Below, piece after piece: positions 1 through 9,649 of a stretch of DNA of 64,000 nucleotides (positions within the stretch are counted from its first letter, which is position 1; every line of letters starts with the position of its first letter). Origin of the DNA: Ancylobacter sp. Lp-2 (GTDB taxonomy: Bacteria > Pseudomonadota > Alphaproteobacteria > Rhizobiales > Xanthobacteraceae). The stretch spans positions 321,235 to 385,234 of the forward strand of contig NZ_JAJALI010000006.1 in NCBI RefSeq assembly GCF_020523795.1. The letters are read 5' to 3'. The translations under genes were made by a program, and so were the position numbers. The notes beneath the pieces are model-generated. The model saw only the letters and a program-made list of their open reading frames with translations. It made no database searches and was not told where the DNA came from.

Positions 1-139
1 GCAGCGGCGTCAGCAGGGCGACCAGCAGCGCCAGCAGCAGGACCAGCGGCGCGGACCGCCGCCGCAGCAGGGCGGCGGCAATGACGGCGGCGGGGGTGGT
101 CGGCCGAGGCCGCTGCCGCCCCAGAAGCAGGACCAGTAG
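1..139 (+). CDS. 3' end of an unidentified Gln/Gly/Pro-rich protein (partial)
   Basis: Only the last 45 codons lie in the window; the frame is open from base 2 and ends at TAG 137-139. The visible tail is low complexity, rich in Gln, Arg, Gly and Pro, and ends in PRPLPPQKQDQ. No domain can be recognised from such a tail, so no function is assigned. It is supported as coding by the open frame running into the window edge and by a strong hairpin terminator about 48 bases downstream. It could still be a chance frame in GC-rich DNA. Confidence 0.5.
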   Translation, partial: QRRQQGDQQRQQQDQRRGPPPQQGGGNDGGGGGRPRPLPPQKQDQ

Positions 140-183
140 GCGGCGGCGCGCGGCGCAATCGCCCCAACGGAACCCTGCGCAAA

Positions 184-220
184 CAAAAACCCCGGCCCTC
201 GCGGGCCGGGGTTTCGTTTA
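184..220. terminator. Bidirectional rho-independent terminator
   Basis: An 11-12 bp stem (arms 187-198 and 203-214, loop TCGC) is flanked by A-runs on the left and T-rich sequence on the right. It therefore works for the rightward gene ending at 139 and for leftward leuA ending at 238. Confidence 0.85.
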
Positions 221-237
221 TCGGTGAGGCCGGAGGC

Positions 238-1809
238 TCACTCCGCCGCCGGGCTCGCCTGCGCGTTGAGGCTCTGGCGCTTCGCCTGCAGCTTGTTGAG
301 CGCGATGATATAGGCCTGCGCCGAGGCGACCAGCGTGTCGGGATCCGAACCGCGGCCGGTGACGGCCTTGTCGTCCTCCTCCAGCCGTACCGACACTTCG
401 GCTTGCGCGTCGGTGCCCTCGGTCACCGCGTGGACCTGATACAACGCCAGCTTCGCCGCATGCGGCACGATGGCCTTGATGCAGTTGAACACCGCATCCA
501 CCGGGCCGTTGCCCTCTTCCTCGACGGTGAAGCGGACGCCGTCGACCTCCATCTTCATGGTGGAGCGCTGCGGGCCGTGGCTGCCGGCGATCACCGACAG
601 CGACACCAGCTTCATGCGGTCATGCGCCACCGCGATGCCCTGATCGACCAGCGCCTCGATGTCCTCGTCGTAGACGACCTTCTTGCGGTCGGCGAGGTCC
701 TTGAAGCGGGTGAAGGCGTCGTTCAGCGCGTTCTCGCCCAACTCGTAGCCGAGCGCCTTCAGCTTGTCGCGGAAGGCGGCGCGGCCGGAATGCTTGCCCA
801 TCACCAGCGAGGTCTTGGTCACGCCGACGCTCTCGGGCGTCATGATCTCGTAGGTAGTGTTGTTCTTCAGCATGCCGTCCTGGTGGATGCCGCTCTCATG
901 CGCGAAGGCGTTCCGGCCGACGATCGCCTTGTTGTACTGCACCGGGAACGAGGTCACCGCCGACACCATCTTGGAAGCGCGCGTCAGCATGCCGGCCTCG
1001 ATGCCGGTGGCGAAGGGCAGCACGTCCGCACGGGTGCGGATCGCCATGACGATCTCTTCCAGCGCCGCATTGCCGGCGCGCTCGCCGAGGCCGTTGATGG
1101 TGCATTCGATCTGCCGCGCGCCGCCGGCCAAAGCCGCCAGCGAATTGGCGACCGCCAGGCCGAGGTCGTCATGGCAATGGGCGGAGAACACGATCTTGTC
1201 GCCGTTCGGCACCCGGTCCATCAGATAGGCGCGCACCTGGCGGAACATCGCCTCATATTCCGACGGCGTGGCATAGCCGACGGTGTCGGGCAGGTTGATG
1301 GTGGTGGCGCCGGCCTTCACCGCCGTCTCGACGCAGCGCGACAGATAGTCGATCGGGGTGCGGGTGGCGTCCATCGCCGACCACTCGACGTCGGCGACGA
1401 GGTTGCGGGCCTGCGTCACCGTCGCGGTGATGATGTCGATCACCTGCTCCTGCGTCTTGCGCATCTGGTGTTCCAGATGGATCGGCGAGGTGGAGACGAA
1501 AGTGTGGATGCGTCCACGGCGCGCGTGCCGGACAGCCTCGCCGGCGCGGGCAATGTCGCCGGGAATGGCGCGGGCGAGACCCGCGACCACCGCACGCTCG
1601 GTGCGCCGCGCGATCTCGGCGACGCTCTCGAAATCGCCATTGGAGGCGATCGGGAAGCCGGCCTCGATGACGTCGACGCCCATCGTGTCGAGCAGCTCGG
1701 CGACGTCCAGCTTCTCCTCGAAGGTCATCGAGGCGCCGGGGCACTGCTCGCCATCGCGCAAGGTGGTGTCGAAGATCACCACGCGATCGTGGGCGATATC
1801 GTTGGACAT
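238..1809 (-). CDS. leuA: 2-isopropylmalate synthase
   Basis: First committed step of leucine synthesis: condenses acetyl-CoA with 2-oxoisovalerate. The 523-residue product has the N-terminal TIM-barrel signature [15 protein letters not shown], the metal-binding SAHCHDDLG motif, and a C-terminal LeuA regulatory (leucine-feedback) domain in roughly the last 130 residues. Full length for the family. The ATG at 1809 ([10 protein letters not shown]) is chosen because AGGAAG sits about 8 bases upstream; an in-frame start 90 bases further up has no family-like sequence. The gene stands alone, ends at a strong shared terminator, and has an inverted repeat in its leader. Confidence 0.96.
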   Translation of the reverse strand: MSNDIAHDRVVIFDTTLRDGEQCPGASMTFEEKLDVAELLDTMGVDVIEAGFPIASNGDFESVAEIARRTERAVVAGLARAIPGDIARAGEAVRHARRGRIHTFVSTSPIHLEHQMRKTQEQVIDIITATVTQARNLVADVEWSAMDATRTPIDYLSRCVETAVKAGATTINLPDTVGYATPSEYEAMFRQVRAYLMDRVPNGDKIVFSAHCHDDLGLAVANSLAALAGGARQIECTINGLGERAGNAALEEIVMAIRTRADVLPFATGIEAGMLTRASKMVSAVTSFPVQYNKAIVGRNAFAHESGIHQDGMLKNNTTYEIMTPESVGVTKTSLVMGKHSGRAAFRDKLKALGYELGENALNDAFTRFKDLADRKKVVYDEDIEALVDQGIAVAHDRMKLVSLSVIAGSHGPQRSTMKMEVDGVRFTVEEEGNGPVDAVFNCIKAIVPHAAKLALYQVHAVTEGTDAQAEVSVRLEEDDKAVTGRGSDPDTLVASAQAYIIALNKLQAKRQSLNAQASPAAE

Positions 1810-2144
1810 TGGCGTTCTTCCTTCTGTCACGCAGCCGGCGCCCCGCTCGGGGTCTCTCATCGGCTCGGATCTGGGTATCTGAAGCGGTGCGGGCGTCATC
1901 CCCTGAGCGCCCAGGCACGCAGCCCGGCCGGCCCTCAGGGGCGGCTAAGAAGAAGCAGGCCGGACAGAAGGAGAGCGTTCCCCGCAAACCGCTTGGCGGT
2001 CGGGGTCGCGGAAGTGCAGCGGGCGGACGAATTCGTCACGGCTCGGCTCTCGCGAGGTTGCTCTCTGGGCTTCGTCATAATGGAAACAGGCCGGGGCTGG
2101 CAAGCCCTATGGAAAACAGGCTCGCGAAAACGCTCGCCGGCGGA
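1810..2144. other. leuA leader and bphP 3' flank, no gene seen
   Basis: This 335-base gap carries the leuA 5' region. The clearest structure is a perfect 8-bp inverted repeat CCCCTGAG/CTCAGGGG at 1900-1907 and 1934-1941, about 90-130 bases upstream of the leuA start. No short leader peptide with a run of leucine codons was found. At 2136-2153 two GCCGGC blocks flank the bphP stop and could form a weak hairpin followed on the minus strand by TTTT. Confidence 0.5.
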
Positions 2145-4703
2145 TCAGCCGGCCGCCGGCAGCGGGCGCACGCCATAGAGCTCGCGCAGCGCCGCGATCA
2201 GCACGTCACGGTCATAGGGCTTGGCGAGCACGCGGACATGGCCGCTATCGGCCGGGATCATCGAGCGGTCGCCATAGCCGGTGGCGAAGACGAAGGGCAC
2301 GCCGCGACGGTTCAGCTCCTCCGCCACCGGTGCCGAGGTACCGGAGCCGAGATTGACGTCCAGCACCGCGATGTCCGGCGTGTAGCCGGTCAGCTTGCGC
2401 AGCGCGTCGGCCGCCGAGGCGGCGGTGGTGATGCGGGAGATGCCGGCCTCGCCCATCATGAACTCGACGTCCATGGCGATGATCATCTGGTCCTCGACCA
2501 GCAGCACCGAGGCTTCGGTAAGCGACACCGGCTCCGTCGACGCGGCACTGGGACCGCCCGCCCCGTCCTCCTCGCCGGCATCGCCGGTGGCGATGTGGCG
2601 GGCCGGCAGCCGCAGCCGGGCGGAGAACCCTTCCGGCTCGTAGCGCATCTCGCTGTCGCCGCCGAGATCGTAGGGAATGCTGCGCTCGATCAGCGCGGTG
2701 CCGAAGCCGCTGCGTCCCGGCCGGCGCACCGGCGGGCCGCCGCGCTCGCGCCAGAATATCTCGGCGTCGCCGCCGGGATCGACGCTCCAGTGCACCTCGA
2801 CCTGGCCGCCCGGCCGCGACAGCGCGCCGTATTTGGCGGCGTTGGTGGCGAGCTCGTGCAGCACCAGCGCCATCACCGAGAAGGCGCGCGCGTCGAGCCA
2901 CAGCGCCGGCCCGCGCAGGCTGGTGCGCGCGGTGCCGCCGCCATAGGGCGACAGCTCGGCGCGCAGGAGGTCGATCAGCGTCCCGCCGCCGGCGCCGCGC
3001 ACCACCTGGTCATGGGCCAGCGCCAGCGCCTGGATGCGCCCGCGCAGCGAGGCGACGTAGTCCTCGACGGTGCGCCCATCCTGCGCGGAATGCTCGACCA
3101 GCGACTTGATCACCGCCAGGATGTTCTTCACCCGGTGGTTCAGCTCCTCGTTGAGCAGGCGCTGGCGGGTGTCGGCCTGCTCGCGCTCCTCCGCCATGAT
3201 CTCATTGTGGCGCAGCACGATCTCGACCAGCGCGGAGCGCGCCGCCTCGGCGATCTCGCGGTCGGCGTCGGTCCACGGGCTGGCGCGGCGGCGCACCGTC
3301 TCCTTCCAGATCGCGAAGCTCTTGCGCGGGGTGAGCCGGTCGCCATGCGGCCCGGTCTCGTAGTGCTTTTCCGGCCGCCCGGCCCAGGCCAGCGTCTGCA
3401 CGATCTCGCGGCGGAAGAACAGCAGGTAGTCGCGCGGCAACTGCGACAGCGGCAAAGCGAGCACGCCGGCGGCCGATTCCCAGAACGCCTCGGCGGCCGG
3501 CCACTTTTCGGCCAGCGAATCCACCGACCAGACCCGGCCCTGCGCCTGCGTGCCGATGAACGCCGCCAGCTCCGGTATCGCCGAGGCCGGCGGGGTGACG
3601 CCATGCGCGGTCCACTGGCCGCCGAGCCACAGGCCGACGCCGTCGCACGGCATCAGGCTGGCGAACTCCTCGATATTGCCGCGCAGCAGCTCGCCGACAT
3701 CGGCGTGGTGCGAGGCGCGGCGCAGGAAGCGATCGAGGCTGGCGCGGGCGGCGGTGGCGACCTCCAGCGTGCGCTTCTGCTTCAGCGCGTGCAGGTGCAG
3801 CGAGAAGAACGCGCCGAACATCTCCACCGCCGCGCGCTGCGCCATCGGCAGCGCGCGCGGCGAATAATGGTGGCAGGCGATCAGCCCCCACAGCACCCCG
3901 TCGACCAGGACCGAGATCGACATGGAGGCGGCCACCCCCATGTTCTTCAGATATTCGAGGTGGATCGGCGAGACCGCGCGCAGATGCGCATGCGACAGGT
4001 CGAGCGGCCGGCCGGAATCGTCGAGCTCCGGCACGAGGCCGCAGCGCTCGCCGCGCGCATCGCCGATGACGCGGATGATGTTGCGGATGTAGAGCTCGCG
4101 GGCCTGCCGAGGGATGTCGCCGGCGGGAAACCATTGACCGATGAAGCTCTCCAACTCCGGGAGCTTGTCCTCGCCGACCACCTGCCCGGCGCCGTCCTGC
4201 GCGAAGCGGTAGACCATCACCCGGTCGTAGCCGAGCGCCTCGCGCACCACGCGCGGGGTTTGGGTGAGCAGCTCGTCGACCGAGATTTCCCGGGCGATGC
4301 GGGCGATCATGGTGCGGGCGATGTCGAGCGCCGGCCCGTGCTCGTCGCAGTGCGGCTCGAACTCGACGATGCCGGCCCCGCCGGAGCGGTGCACGGCGAC
4401 GTCGAAGCGGGCGCCCGATTCGGCGGCGACGCCGAAGATCAGCCGCGGCGGCATGCCCTCCTGTGTGTCGGCCAGCACGGTGCCGATGCGGGCCGCCGCC
4501 TTGGCGCCGACGAGATCGGCCAGGCTGCGCCCCTGCATCGCCTCGTCGGAGGCGAGGAAGGCCGGCGCGTTGGACGACCAGCGCAAGAGCCGGCCGTCCT
4601 CGAGGGCGCTGACCAGCAGGCAGCCATGGGGCTGGGTACTGCCGGGAATGTGGATCGGCTCGCGGTCGCAATTGGTGAGGTCGACGACCTCAGCCGACGG
4701 CAT
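2145..4703 (-). CDS. bphP: Bacteriophytochrome hybrid HWE histidine kinase with receiver domain
   Basis: Red/far-red photoreceptor, 852 residues. The N-terminal PAS domain carries Cys12 in the LTNC...IPGSIQ-like segment, the expected biliverdin attachment site. The GAF domain has the FPAGDIP motif (usual FPASDIP); the PHY tongue motif PRKSFAIWKE follows. The kinase is of the HWE type: H-box LNHRVKN with His523, N-box HELATNAAKYG, and the W-x-E signature near Trp651. A receiver domain is fused at about residues 732-852, with Asp782 as phosphoacceptor and Lys828. The start at 4703 gives the canonical N-terminus and overlaps bphO by 14 bases. No separate response regulator lies nearby, so phosphotransfer may be internal. 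Output unknown. Confidence 0.95.
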   Translation of the reverse strand: MPSAEVVDLTNCDREPIHIPGSTQPHGCLLVSALEDGRLLRWSSNAPAFLASDEAMQGRSLADLVGAKAAARIGTVLADTQEGMPPRLIFGVAAESGARFDVAVHRSGGAGIVEFEPHCDEHGPALDIARTMIARIAREISVDELLTQTPRVVREALGYDRVMVYRFAQDGAGQVVGEDKLPELESFIGQWFPAGDIPRQARELYIRNIIRVIGDARGERCGLVPELDDSGRPLDLSHAHLRAVSPIHLEYLKNMGVAASMSISVLVDGVLWGLIACHHYSPRALPMAQRAAVEMFGAFFSLHLHALKQKRTLEVATAARASLDRFLRRASHHADVGELLRGNIEEFASLMPCDGVGLWLGGQWTAHGVTPPASAIPELAAFIGTQAQGRVWSVDSLAEKWPAAEAFWESAAGVLALPLSQLPRDYLLFFRREIVQTLAWAGRPEKHYETGPHGDRLTPRKSFAIWKETVRRRASPWTDADREIAEAARSALVEIVLRHNEIMAEEREQADTRQRLLNEELNHRVKNILAVIKSLVEHSAQDGRTVEDYVASLRGRIQALALAHDQVVRGAGGGTLIDLLRAELSPYGGGTARTSLRGPALWLDARAFSVMALVLHELATNAAKYGALSRPGGQVEVHWSVDPGGDAEIFWRERGGPPVRRPGRSGFGTALIERSIPYDLGGDSEMRYEPEGFSARLRLPARHIATGDAGEEDGAGGPSAASTEPVSLTEASVLLVEDQMIIAMDVEFMMGEAGISRITTAASAADALRKLTGYTPDIAVLDVNLGSGTSAPVAEELNRRGVPFVFATGYGDRSMIPADSGHVRVLAKPYDRDVLIAALRELYGVRPLPAAG

Positions 4704-5244
4704 CGACCGGCCTTTCGAACGCCGCTCCCGCGGCGGCGAAAGTGGCGAGCGCGGCCCCGACCGTGCGGTCCATGTCGAACGGCTCGGCGGCTTCGAGCTG
4801 GGCGAGGAAGGTCGGCCAGCTGTCGCGATCCCCCGCCTGCACGGCGAGGTGGCGGGCGCCGGTCGCTTCGTCGAAGCCGATCTCGGCGGCGCGGCGATGC
4901 AGCACGCGAGCACCGAGGCCCGAGCCCTCCAGCACATAGAGCACGCCGAGGAGGTCGGCCGGCGCGATGTCGAGGGCCTGCGGGGCGGGCGGCAGCTCGA
5001 CGTCGAGATCCTCGAGATCGGCGCGCAGCAGCGCGGTCAGCGGCTTCGGCCGCCAGTCGCCGAACGCGGCCGGCCACGTCACCCGGTCGAGCCCGGCTTC
5101 CGCCGCATGGCGGAACACATATTGCCCCTTGAGGTAGCGGACATAGTCGAGCCGGCTGTCAAAGCCGCCGACACTGGCGTCGAGTTCGGCGTGAGCGTCT
5201 TTCGTCAGGGCGCGCAGGGCATGGCGCCGGGAATCGTGGTGCAT
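4690..5244 (-). CDS. bphO: Heme oxygenase supplying biliverdin to the phytochrome
   Basis: Cleaves heme to biliverdin, iron and CO, giving the chromophore for the adjacent phytochrome. The 184-residue product has the proximal-His region LTKDAHAELD near the N-terminus and the distal-helix motif YVLEGSGLGARVL, both typical of BphO-type heme oxygenases. The ATG at 5244 (MHHDSRRHAL) is preferred to an in-frame TTG four codons upstream; neither has a clear Shine-Dalgarno sequence. Its 3' end overlaps bphP by 14 bases, so the two are translationally coupled in the order bphO-bphP. Confidence 0.93.
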   Translation of the reverse strand: MHHDSRRHALRALTKDAHAELDASVGGFDSRLDYVRYLKGQYVFRHAAEAGLDRVTWPAAFGDWRPKPLTALLRADLEDLDVELPPAPQALDIAPADLLGVLYVLEGSGLGARVLHRRAAEIGFDEATGARHLAVQAGDRDSWPTFLAQLEAAEPFDMDRTVGAALATFAAAGAAFERPVDAVG

Positions 5245-5333
5245 CGGCAGACACAAATTGGGGCCGCCGGAACCGCCCGGCGTGGAATACCCGTGAAAAC
5301 GATCTAGCCGCTGAAGCGTTCCTCGACCACCAA

Positions 5334-6557
5334 CTAAATTTCCGATTTGGCCAGCGCGCGCTCGTCATCGGTGATGAAGTCGCGGATCACCGGCACCGCG
5401 TCGCGCTCATTGGCCAGCAGCAGCTGGTAGACCATGTTCGAGCCGTGCAGGAAGCCGAGCTCGACGGCGACGAGGTAGAACTCCCACATGCGGGCGAAGC
5501 GCTCGCCCATCATGGCGACCACCTCCGGGCGCTTCGCCTCGAAGTTCAGCCGCCAGTGGCGGATCGTCCAGTAATAGTGCAGGCGCAGCATCTCGCAGTC
5601 GCCCACCCACATGCCGGTGCGTTCCAGCGAGGCGAACACCTCCGACATCGCCGGCACATAGCCGCCGGGGAAGATGTATTTGCGGATGAACGGCGCGGTG
5701 GAGCCGGGCGGCGACATGCGGCCGATGGCGTGGATCATCGCCCAGCCGCCGGGCACCAGCAGACGCTTGATGGTGTTGAAATAGTCGTCGAAATGATTGA
5801 CGCCGACATGCTCCATCATGCCGACCGACACCACGCGGTCGAAGGTGCCGGTGAGCTCGCGATAGTCGCGCTCGAAGAAGGTGATGCGGTCGAGCACGCC
5901 CGCCTCGGCGGCGCGCTTCTTCGATTCGGCGAGCTGCTCGGTGGCGACGTTGATGGCGGTGACATGGGCGCCCTGCTTCGCCAGATAGATGGCGAGCGCG
6001 CCCCAGCCGGAGCCGATCTCCGCCACCCGCATGCCGGGCTTCAACTGCAGCTTGGCGGCGATGTGGCGCAGCTTGGCCCATTGCGCCTCCTCCAGCGACG
6101 CCTCGGGCGTCGGGAAATAGGCGCAGGAATAGATCATCTGGCTGTCGAGCCAGAGCCGGTAGAAATCCGGCGGATTGTCGTAATGGCTCTGGGCGTTCTT
6201 CGCCGCCTTGCCGAGAGCATTGGCCTGGTGCCAGCGCTTCAGCGACCGCCAGGAGCGGCGCAGCGCCTGCTGTACCGGGTGCGAGGCCAGCCCCTTGCGG
6301 TTGATCGAGAACAGATAGAGGAAATCATAGACCGTCGAGCCGTTCTCGAAGGTGAGCCGGCCATCCATATAGGCCTCGGCCATCACCAGCTCGGGATTGA
6401 GGAACAGCTCGCGATCGAGCTTGCCGTCATGCAGCCGCATGGTGACGCTCGGCCCGTCCTTCCCCGAGCCGAAAGCGTGTTCCTTGCCCGCCTCGTCGAT
6501 AACGACGAGCCGACCCTTGTCGACGAAACGCTTGAGGAGATGCGGAAGGAGGAACAT
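5334..6557 (-). CDS. cfa: Cyclopropane-fatty-acyl-phospholipid synthase
   Basis: Adds a methylene group from SAM across the double bond of unsaturated acyl chains in membrane phospholipids, usually in stationary phase or under acid stress. The 407-residue protein has the YSCAYF segment around Cys145, SAM motif I VAEIGSGWGALAIYLAK (residues about 178-194) and the MMEHVGVNHFDDYF segment. The N-terminal domain starts MFLLPHLLKRFV, which fixes the start at 6557. Soluble, membrane-associating family; normal length. It lies between bphO and a malonyl-CoA decarboxylase, all leftward, with gaps of about 90-100 bases, so co-transcription is possible but not shown. Confidence 0.95.
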   Translation of the reverse strand: MFLLPHLLKRFVDKGRLVVIDEAGKEHAFGSGKDGPSVTMRLHDGKLDRELFLNPELVMAEAYMDGRLTFENGSTVYDFLYLFSINRKGLASHPVQQALRRSWRSLKRWHQANALGKAAKNAQSHYDNPPDFYRLWLDSQMIYSCAYFPTPEASLEEAQWAKLRHIAAKLQLKPGMRVAEIGSGWGALAIYLAKQGAHVTAINVATEQLAESKKRAAEAGVLDRITFFERDYRELTGTFDRVVSVGMMEHVGVNHFDDYFNTIKRLLVPGGWAMIHAIGRMSPPGSTAPFIRKYIFPGGYVPAMSEVFASLERTGMWVGDCEMLRLHYYWTIRHWRLNFEAKRPEVVAMMGERFARMWEFYLVAVELGFLHGSNMVYQLLLANERDAVPVIRDFITDDERALAKSEI

Positions 6558-6658
6558 GCGCGAGACGACCCGGACCCGATAAAACCGGCGGCATCGGGCA
6601 TGGCAGGACCCGCTCTGTCAAGCGAACCGCTTCGGGTGGTCGCCGGAAACGCCCGACG

Positions 6659-8041
6659 CTAGCTCGCCGCGCCGACCACCAGCGCCTTCTGCTGGCTCTC
6701 GGCGCGCAGCAGCCGGCGCACCGCCGGGCTGGCCACCACCTGCGCCTTGTCGAAGAAGGCCTCGTGATTGGCCTCGATGTCCTCGGTGATGTAGCGGTAG
6801 TTCACCATCAGCCCGGCCGCCTGCTTCAGCCCCTTGGCCGAGAGGTCGCCGAACGGATCGATGCGCTCCAGCCGCGCCCCGTTGCCGAGATGGAAACGCG
6901 CCACCGGATCGAGCGGGCGCCCCTTCGGCGAGCGGGCGATCAGGAAATAATGCGTGGCGAGCGCCGTCAGCACCGGCCGCAGCACCGCCTGGCGCGCCTC
7001 GTCCTCGGCGAGGCCGGGGGCGTCGAGCGCCGCCAGCGCCGTCCGGTCCTCGGCGGTGAGCACGGCGGAATGTTCCGCCGCGCGCTCGGCCTCCAGCCAG
7101 CCGCGGAAGGTCGGCACCGGCGAGAGGGTGACGAAGGTCTTGAGATTGGGCAGCTCGCGCGAGATTTCCTCCACCACCTGCTTGATGAGGAAATTGCCGA
7201 AGCTCACCCCGCCGAGCCCGGTCTGGGTGTTGGAGATGGAGTAGAACACCGCCACGTTGGCCTTGGCGGGATCGAGATGCGCGCGCTTCTCGGCCAGCAC
7301 CGGCGCGATCGCCCCCGGGATGTCCTTCATCAGCGCCACCTCGACGAAGATCAGCGGCTCGTCGACCAGCGTGGGATGGAAGAAGGCGTAGCAGCGCCGG
7401 TCCGGGCTGTCGACGCGGGCGCGCAGATCGTTCCAGTCGCGGATCTCGTGCACCGCCTCGTAGCGGATGATCTTTTCGAGGACGTTGGCGGGTGTCGACC
7501 AGTCGATCCGGCGCAGCACGAGAAACCCCCGATTGAACCAGGATGCGAAGAGATGGGTGAAGTCGCGGTCGACTTCGGCGAGATCGCGGCGGCGCGGCAG
7601 GCTGGCGAGAAGGTCGGCCCGCATGCCGACGAGGCGCGCCGTGGCGCCGGGCGCGAGGTTGAGCCGGCGGATCAGCTCCTGCCGGCGCGGCTCGCTCGCC
7701 CGGTGCAGCTCGCTCGCCGCGGCGGCGGACGGCTTGGCGGCATAGGCGGCCGCGGCCTTGTCGAGCCGGGCGAGGTCCGGCCCGAACGTGCCGAGCAGCG
7801 CCTCGAAGAAGGCGATCCGCTCCGCGCTCTTCAGCGCGCCATAGGCGAGGAGGATCTCGCTGGCCAGCGCCACGCCCGACGCCTCGCCGCGCCCCGACAG
7901 CAATTGCTCGCACAAGGCGACGAGGCTCGCGGCCTTTATCGCGCCGGCCGGGCGGCGCTCGCGCCCGAGATCGAGCAGAGCCCGCCCGCGCTCGGCAATG
8001 GTGCCAAGCAGGTCGCCGAAGAAGCTCGTCGTATCGCTCAT
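6659..8041 (-). CDS. Malonyl-CoA decarboxylase
   Basis: Converts malonyl-CoA to acetyl-CoA and CO2. The 460-residue protein has an N-terminal helical domain (about 1-150) and a GNAT-like catalytic domain with FFHPTLVDEPLIFVEVALM, a serine in FVTLSPVPTFRGWL and a histidine in ARFHLGNGARLERI; these fit the family's Ser-His pair. ATG at 8041 gives a complete N-terminal domain. In many alphaproteobacteria this gene (matA) sits with a malonyl-CoA synthetase and a malonate transporter; neither is here, so it may balance malonyl-CoA from the AccABCD reaction rather than use external malonate. Confidence 0.92.
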   Translation of the reverse strand: MSDTTSFFGDLLGTIAERGRALLDLGRERRPAGAIKAASLVALCEQLLSGRGEASGVALASEILLAYGALKSAERIAFFEALLGTFGPDLARLDKAAAAYAAKPSAAAASELHRASEPRRQELIRRLNLAPGATARLVGMRADLLASLPRRRDLAEVDRDFTHLFASWFNRGFLVLRRIDWSTPANVLEKIIRYEAVHEIRDWNDLRARVDSPDRRCYAFFHPTLVDEPLIFVEVALMKDIPGAIAPVLAEKRAHLDPAKANVAVFYSISNTQTGLGGVSFGNFLIKQVVEEISRELPNLKTFVTLSPVPTFRGWLEAERAAEHSAVLTAEDRTALAALDAPGLAEDEARQAVLRPVLTALATHYFLIARSPKGRPLDPVARFHLGNGARLERIDPFGDLSAKGLKQAAGLMVNYRYITEDIEANHEAFFDKAQVVASPAVRRLLRAESQQKALVVGAAS

Positions 8042-8150
8042 GACCGCCCCCCGCCACCTCCCGCCCCGACCGGGGACGGGACCGGCAAATCACTGGATAT
8101 GAGACGCCCTCGTCACGACGGACGCAAGACGGCCCTTTGCCGAGACGCCA

Positions 8151-9485
8151 TCACGAGCCCGTCACGAAGTCGAAGACCAGCTTCATGTTGAGCGTGATGA
8201 TCAGCGCCGCCGCCAGCGCCGCCAGCACGGTCTGCCAGCGCGGCGCCACCAGCGTGCCCATCTTGCGTTTGTCCGCCGTGAACATGATCAGCGGCACCAC
8301 CGCGAAGGGCAGTTGCAGGCTGAGGATGACCTGGCTGAGGATGAGCAGCGAGCCGGCGCCCTGCTCGCCATAGGCGATGGTGACGGCCGAGGCCGGCACG
8401 ATGGCGATGGCGCGGGTGATCAGCCGCCGCAGCCATGGCGCGAGGCGGAAATTGAGGAAGCCCTCCATCACCGCCTGTCCGGCGATGGTCGCCGTCACCG
8501 TCGAGTTGAGACCGCAGCACAAGAGCGCGACCGCAAACAGCGTCGGGGCGAGCGCGCTGCCGAGCAGCGGGTTGAGCAGCTCATGCGCCTTGCCGAGGTC
8601 TGCTACCTCCCCCACGCCGCCGGTGTGGAAGGCGGAAGCGGCGAGGATCAGGATCGAGGCGTTGATGGTGAGCGCGAACATCAGCGCGAAGGTGGAATCC
8701 CAGGTGGCGTATTTGATTGCCTCGCGCTTGCCCTCCAGAGTGTTGTCGTGCCGCCGGGTCTGCACGATGGCCGAGTGCAGGTAGAGATTGTGCGGCATCA
8801 CCGTCGCGCCGAGGATGCCGAGCGCGAGATAGAGCATGTCTGGATTGGTGACGATCTGCGTGGTCGGCGCGAAACCGCGGATCACCTCGCCCCAGTTCGG
8901 ATCGGCGAGCGCGATCTGCACGCCGAAGCAGGTGGCGATCACCGCCAGCAGGCCGATCACCATCGCCTCCACCCAGCGGAAGCCGAGGGTCTGCAGCCAC
9001 AGGATCAGGAACACGTCGAGCGCGGTGAGGACGACGCCGATCTCCAGCGGCAGGCCGAACAGCAGGTTGAGGCCGATGGCGGTGCCGATCACCTCGGCGA
9101 GGTCGGTGGCGCAGATCGCCGCTTCCGCCAGCAGCCACAGGACGAAGGACACCGGGCAGGGAAAGGCGTCGCGGCAGGCCTGGGCGAGGTCACGCCCCGA
9201 GGCGACGCCGAGCCGCGAGCACAGCGCCTGCAACAGGATGGCGATCATGTTGGACAGGAGCGCGACGGTGAGCAGCGCGTAGCCGAACTTGGAGCCACCG
9301 GCGAGCGAGGTCGCCCAGTTGCCCGGGTCCATGTAGCCGGTCGCCACCAGATAGCCCGGCCCGATGAAGGCAAGGAAGCGCCGGATGCCGGTGCGCTTGG
9401 GCACGGCGATGGATCCGTGCACCTCGGAGAGAGCGGGGTCCCCACGCGTCCGCCGCCATCCGCCCGAGGAGATGCTGTCCAACAT
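8151..9485 (-). CDS. mntH: NRAMP-family Mn2+/H+ symporter
   Basis: Imports divalent manganese (and to a lesser extent iron) with protons across the inner membrane. The 444-residue protein has about 11 hydrophobic segments, the TM1 metal-binding motif DPGN (Asp53-Asn56, in [10 protein letters not shown]) and the TM6 motif [13 protein letters not shown]. Both metal-site signatures are intact. ATG at 9485. The upstream 60 bases hold two palindromes with Fur/Mur-like character, suggesting metal-dependent repression. The divergent gene on the other side is a DUF3750 protein. Confidence 0.95.
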   Translation of the reverse strand: MLDSISSGGWRRTRGDPALSEVHGSIAVPKRTGIRRFLAFIGPGYLVATGYMDPGNWATSLAGGSKFGYALLTVALLSNMIAILLQALCSRLGVASGRDLAQACRDAFPCPVSFVLWLLAEAAICATDLAEVIGTAIGLNLLFGLPLEIGVVLTALDVFLILWLQTLGFRWVEAMVIGLLAVIATCFGVQIALADPNWGEVIRGFAPTTQIVTNPDMLYLALGILGATVMPHNLYLHSAIVQTRRHDNTLEGKREAIKYATWDSTFALMFALTINASILILAASAFHTGGVGEVADLGKAHELLNPLLGSALAPTLFAVALLCCGLNSTVTATIAGQAVMEGFLNFRLAPWLRRLITRAIAIVPASAVTIAYGEQGAGSLLILSQVILSLQLPFAVVPLIMFTADKRKMGTLVAPRWQTVLAALAAALIITLNMKLVFDFVTGS

Positions 9486-9510
9486 GATTTCGTCCGCGCC
9501 CTATCCGCTC

Positions 9511-9548
9511 TTGCAACTCAGTCGCAAGAAAGATGCGATCCATTCGCA
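9511..9548. promoter_or_regulatory. Candidate metal-regulator (Mur/Fur-family) double operator
   Basis: Two dyads lie 26-63 bases upstream of mntH. TTGCAACTCAGTCGCAA (9511-9527) pairs at 7 of 8 positions around base 9519. TGCGATCCATTCGCA (9534-9548) has perfect 5-bp arms around 9541. The centres are 22 bases apart, about two helical turns. The TTGCAA/GCAA half-sites resemble Mur (Mn-sensing Fur homologue) boxes known in Hyphomicrobiales. Assignment is inferred from position and sequence. Confidence 0.5.
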
Positions 9549-9649
9549 ACTATGTCAACGGGGCTGCATCATCTCGCCGTGCGAACACGATTTCGCCAGC
9601 CGGGCCGCCGGCGCTGGATTTGCGGCGGCGGGGCAGACATTCTGCGCCG

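Noticed and set aside
2136-2153. GCCGGC pair at the bphP stop as a terminator
   Set aside because: Stem only 6 bp, contains the stop codon in its loop; too weak to annotate.
1809-5132. Open frame of about 1100 codons on the plus strand across bphP and bphO
   Set aside because: Antisense shadow of well-supported genes; composition is Arg/Ala/His-rich with no domain, as expected from third-position GC bias.
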